From Sphingomonas bacterium (GTDB lineage Bacteria > Pseudomonadota > Alphaproteobacteria > Sphingomonadales > Sphingomonadaceae), in assembly GCA_026785965.1 (NCBI GenBank), contig JAJAYY010000030.1, positions 1-7,144 on the forward strand: a DNA stretch of 7,144 bases, given 5' to 3'. The notes beneath the pieces are model-generated. The model was given only the letters and a program-made list of their open reading frames with translations. It was not told the origin of the DNA and made no database searches. A program made the translations under genes and the position numbers. Shown piece after piece: positions 6,182-7,144 of this stretch (positions within the stretch are counted from its first letter, which is position 1; each line of letters opens with the position of its first letter).

Positions 6182-6205
6182 CCTCATCGCCCGAGGAGAG
6201 GTAGA

Positions 6206-6616
6206 ATGAAGTTCGCACGCTCGCTGCTCGCCGCCATCATCGTGGCGCCGCTGATCGCCTCCTGCACCGGCCAGACGATTGTGCCCTACAATGACCCCGC
6301 GAGCGAGGCGCAGCTCGCGCAACGGCTCGCCGGAAAGGTCGCCGGGGCACCGGTCAATTGCCTCCCCAATTATCGCACCAACGATTTCGAAGTGATCGAT
6401 CGCGACACCTTCCTCTATCGCGATGGCGGCACTTATTACCGCCAGGACACGATCGGCGCTTGCTACCCGGGCACGAGCAGCGGCTATGCGCTGGTGACCA
6501 ACAGCATTGGCGGTCAATTGTGTGCCGGTGACATCGCCCGGACAGTCGATACGTCCAGCGGGATGATTTATCTAAGTTGTGAGCTGACCCCGTTCGTGCC
6601 CTTTCGCCGCCCTTAG
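6206..6616 (+). CDS. Small cysteine-containing lipoprotein, possibly DUF6491-like
   Basis: A 136-aa envelope protein. Residues 1-19 are a lipoprotein signal (MKFARSLLAAIIVAPLIAS) ending in the lipobox I-A-S-C with Cys20 as the lipidation site. The mature part has four more cysteines at 52 (NCLPNY), 86 (GACYPG), 106 (QLCAGD) and 125 (LSCEL), which could form two disulfides in the periplasm. The blocks FEVIDRDTFLYRDGGTYYRQD and the C-L-C spacing remind me of DUF6491 proteins, remembered rather than searched. Function is unknown. GAGGAGAGG (6193-6201) is a strong ribosome site ahead of the ATG. The gene lies 24 bp after gloB on the same strand, so it may be the last gene of that operon or have its own start. 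Its stop is 3 bp from the stop of the convergent acyl-CoA ligase. Confidence 0.85.
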   Translation: MKFARSLLAAIIVAPLIASCTGQTIVPYNDPASEAQLAQRLAGKVAGAPVNCLPNYRTNDFEVIDRDTFLYRDGGTYYRQDTIGACYPGTSSGYALVTNSIGGQLCAGDIARTVDTSSGMIYLSCELTPFVPFRRP

Positions 6617-6619
6617 CGG

Positions 6620-7144
6620 TCAGCGCTTGAACAAAGCTTCGAGCGCCTCGCCATAGGCCTTGGCGATGACGTGGCGGCGAATTTTCATCGACGGGGTCAT
6701 CTGCTCATTCTCGACCGTGAAGCCGTGCGGCGCGAGGATGAAGCGGCGGACCCTTTCGATCACGCTGAGGTCGGCATTGACCCGGTCGACCGCGCGCCCG
6801 ATCGCCTTCGCCAAACCCGCCTCGTCACCGCGATACTGCGATCCGAATTCGGGATCGGGGACGAGCAAGGCGACAATGTGCGGGCGGCGATCGCCATAGA
6901 CCATCGCCTGGGCGATCTCGGGCTGGAGCGTGAGCATCCCTTCGACCCGCTGGGGCGAAACATTGTCACCCTTGTCGTTGACGATGAGGTCCTTCTTGCG
7001 GTCGGTGATCACGATCCGCCCCTTGTCATCGAGATGGCCGACATCGCCGGTCGCGAGCCAGCCATCGAGCAGCACGCGCTCGCTTTCGGCGGGGTTGTTC
7101 CAATAGCCGGTCATGATCTGTTCGCCGCGGACCATGATCTCGCC
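6620..7144 (-). CDS. Long-chain acyl-CoA synthetase, C-terminal part (cut by window end)
   Basis: An AMP-forming enzyme that activates a fatty acid to acyl-CoA through an acyl-adenylate. Only the last 174 residues are in the window; the P-loop-like motif and most of the N-terminal domain lie beyond base 7144. Visible are GYWNNP (13-18), the ATP-binding aspartate in ATGD (31-34), the hinge region GRIVITDRKKDLI (42-54), NVSPQRVE (61-68) and the C-terminal catalytic lysine Lys154 in TPSMKIRR. The NVSPQ..E form and length of the C-terminal domain fit the long-chain/FAA1-like branch rather than acetyl-CoA synthetase. The hinge loop reads NDKGDN where many relatives have a G-G-K/E-N loop. The frame is open to the window edge. 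It is convergent with the lipoprotein gene, and a hairpin (6623-6646) lies within its last codons. Substrate chain length is not determinable here. Confidence 0.95.
   Translation of the reverse strand, partial: GEIMVRGEQIMTGYWNNPAESERVLLDGWLATGDVGHLDDKGRIVITDRKKDLIVNDKGDNVSPQRVEGMLTLQPEIAQAMVYGDRRPHIVALLVPDPEFGSQYRGDEAGLAKAIGRAVDRVNADLSVIERVRRFILAPHGFTVENEQMTPSMKIRRHVIAKAYGEALEALFKR
6623..6646. terminator. Hairpin at convergent gene ends, possible weak terminator
   Basis: GCGCTTGAA (6623-6631) can pair with TTCGAGCGC (6638-6646) as a 9-bp stem with one G-T wobble and a 6-base loop. It begins seven bases after the lipoprotein stop and lies within the last codons of the acyl-CoA ligase. There is no T-run on either strand, so it is not a classical intrinsic terminator. 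It may stabilise mRNA 3' ends or assist Rho-dependent stopping of the plus-strand operon. Confidence 0.35.

Noticed and set aside
5733..6517. Minus-strand open frames opposite gloB and the lipoprotein
   Set aside because: The plus strand has the full GloB metal site and a lipobox; the opposite frames have biased composition and no domain.
1..7144. CRISPR array, mobile element, tRNA or phage/defence island
   Set aside because: No regularly spaced repeats, terminal inverted repeats, transposase or recombinase motifs, or tRNA-like cloverleaf were seen. Composition is uniform across the window.

Overview
The window is 7.1 kb of GC-rich, densely packed bacterial chromosome. The gene set, the GC-rich codon usage and the style of the ThrS, ABHD10-like hydrolase and glyoxalase proteins suggest an alphaproteobacterium, most likely a sphingomonad. 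This is inference from remembered family resemblance; no search was run. I see no rRNA, tRNA, CRISPR array, insertion sequence or phage gene. Twelve of the coding features read cleanly without frameshifts, and the genes at both ends are cut by the window edge. No stretch of more than 300 bases lacks a gene; the two largest gaps are 139 bp (429-567) and 100 bp (3454-3553), and both separate divergent transcription units.

Layout. (1) 1-428, minus: N-terminal end of threonyl-tRNA synthetase (thrS), with a leader containing two mutually exclusive hairpins. (2) 508-2097, plus: a promoter with a TTGACA -35 box and an 11-bp direct repeat spaced 21 bp, then a small four-helix membrane protein, a 66-aa XRE-family regulator overlapping it by ATGA, and an exported alpha/beta hydrolase 4 bp further on. 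(3) 2115-3453, minus: two uncharacterised genes overlapping by 8 bp, a proline-rich single-span membrane protein followed by a 194-aa soluble protein with a D-P-x-K-H-P-P-G-E motif. (4) 3554-6616, plus: a tightly coupled run of an ABHD10-like alpha/beta hydrolase, an exported TPR-like protein, glyoxalase I (gloA), glyoxalase II (gloB) and a small lipoprotein; the first four overlap by 1 or 4 bp. (5) 6620-7144, minus: C-terminal end of a long-chain acyl-CoA synthetase, convergent with the lipoprotein and separated from it by 3 bp.

How the genes work together. gloA and gloB form the complete glutathione-dependent methylglyoxal detoxification route: methylglyoxal plus glutathione to S-lactoylglutathione, then to D-lactate and glutathione. 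The ABHD10-like hydrolase co-translated upstream may act on related (thio)esters, but that is a guess. The membrane protein and XRE regulator look like a self-contained regulatory pair that probably controls its own promoter. The least explained part is the proline-rich membrane protein and its overlapping partner at 2115-3453, which is the best candidate for an undescribed system. Nothing here can be called a new defence or mobile system from sequence alone.
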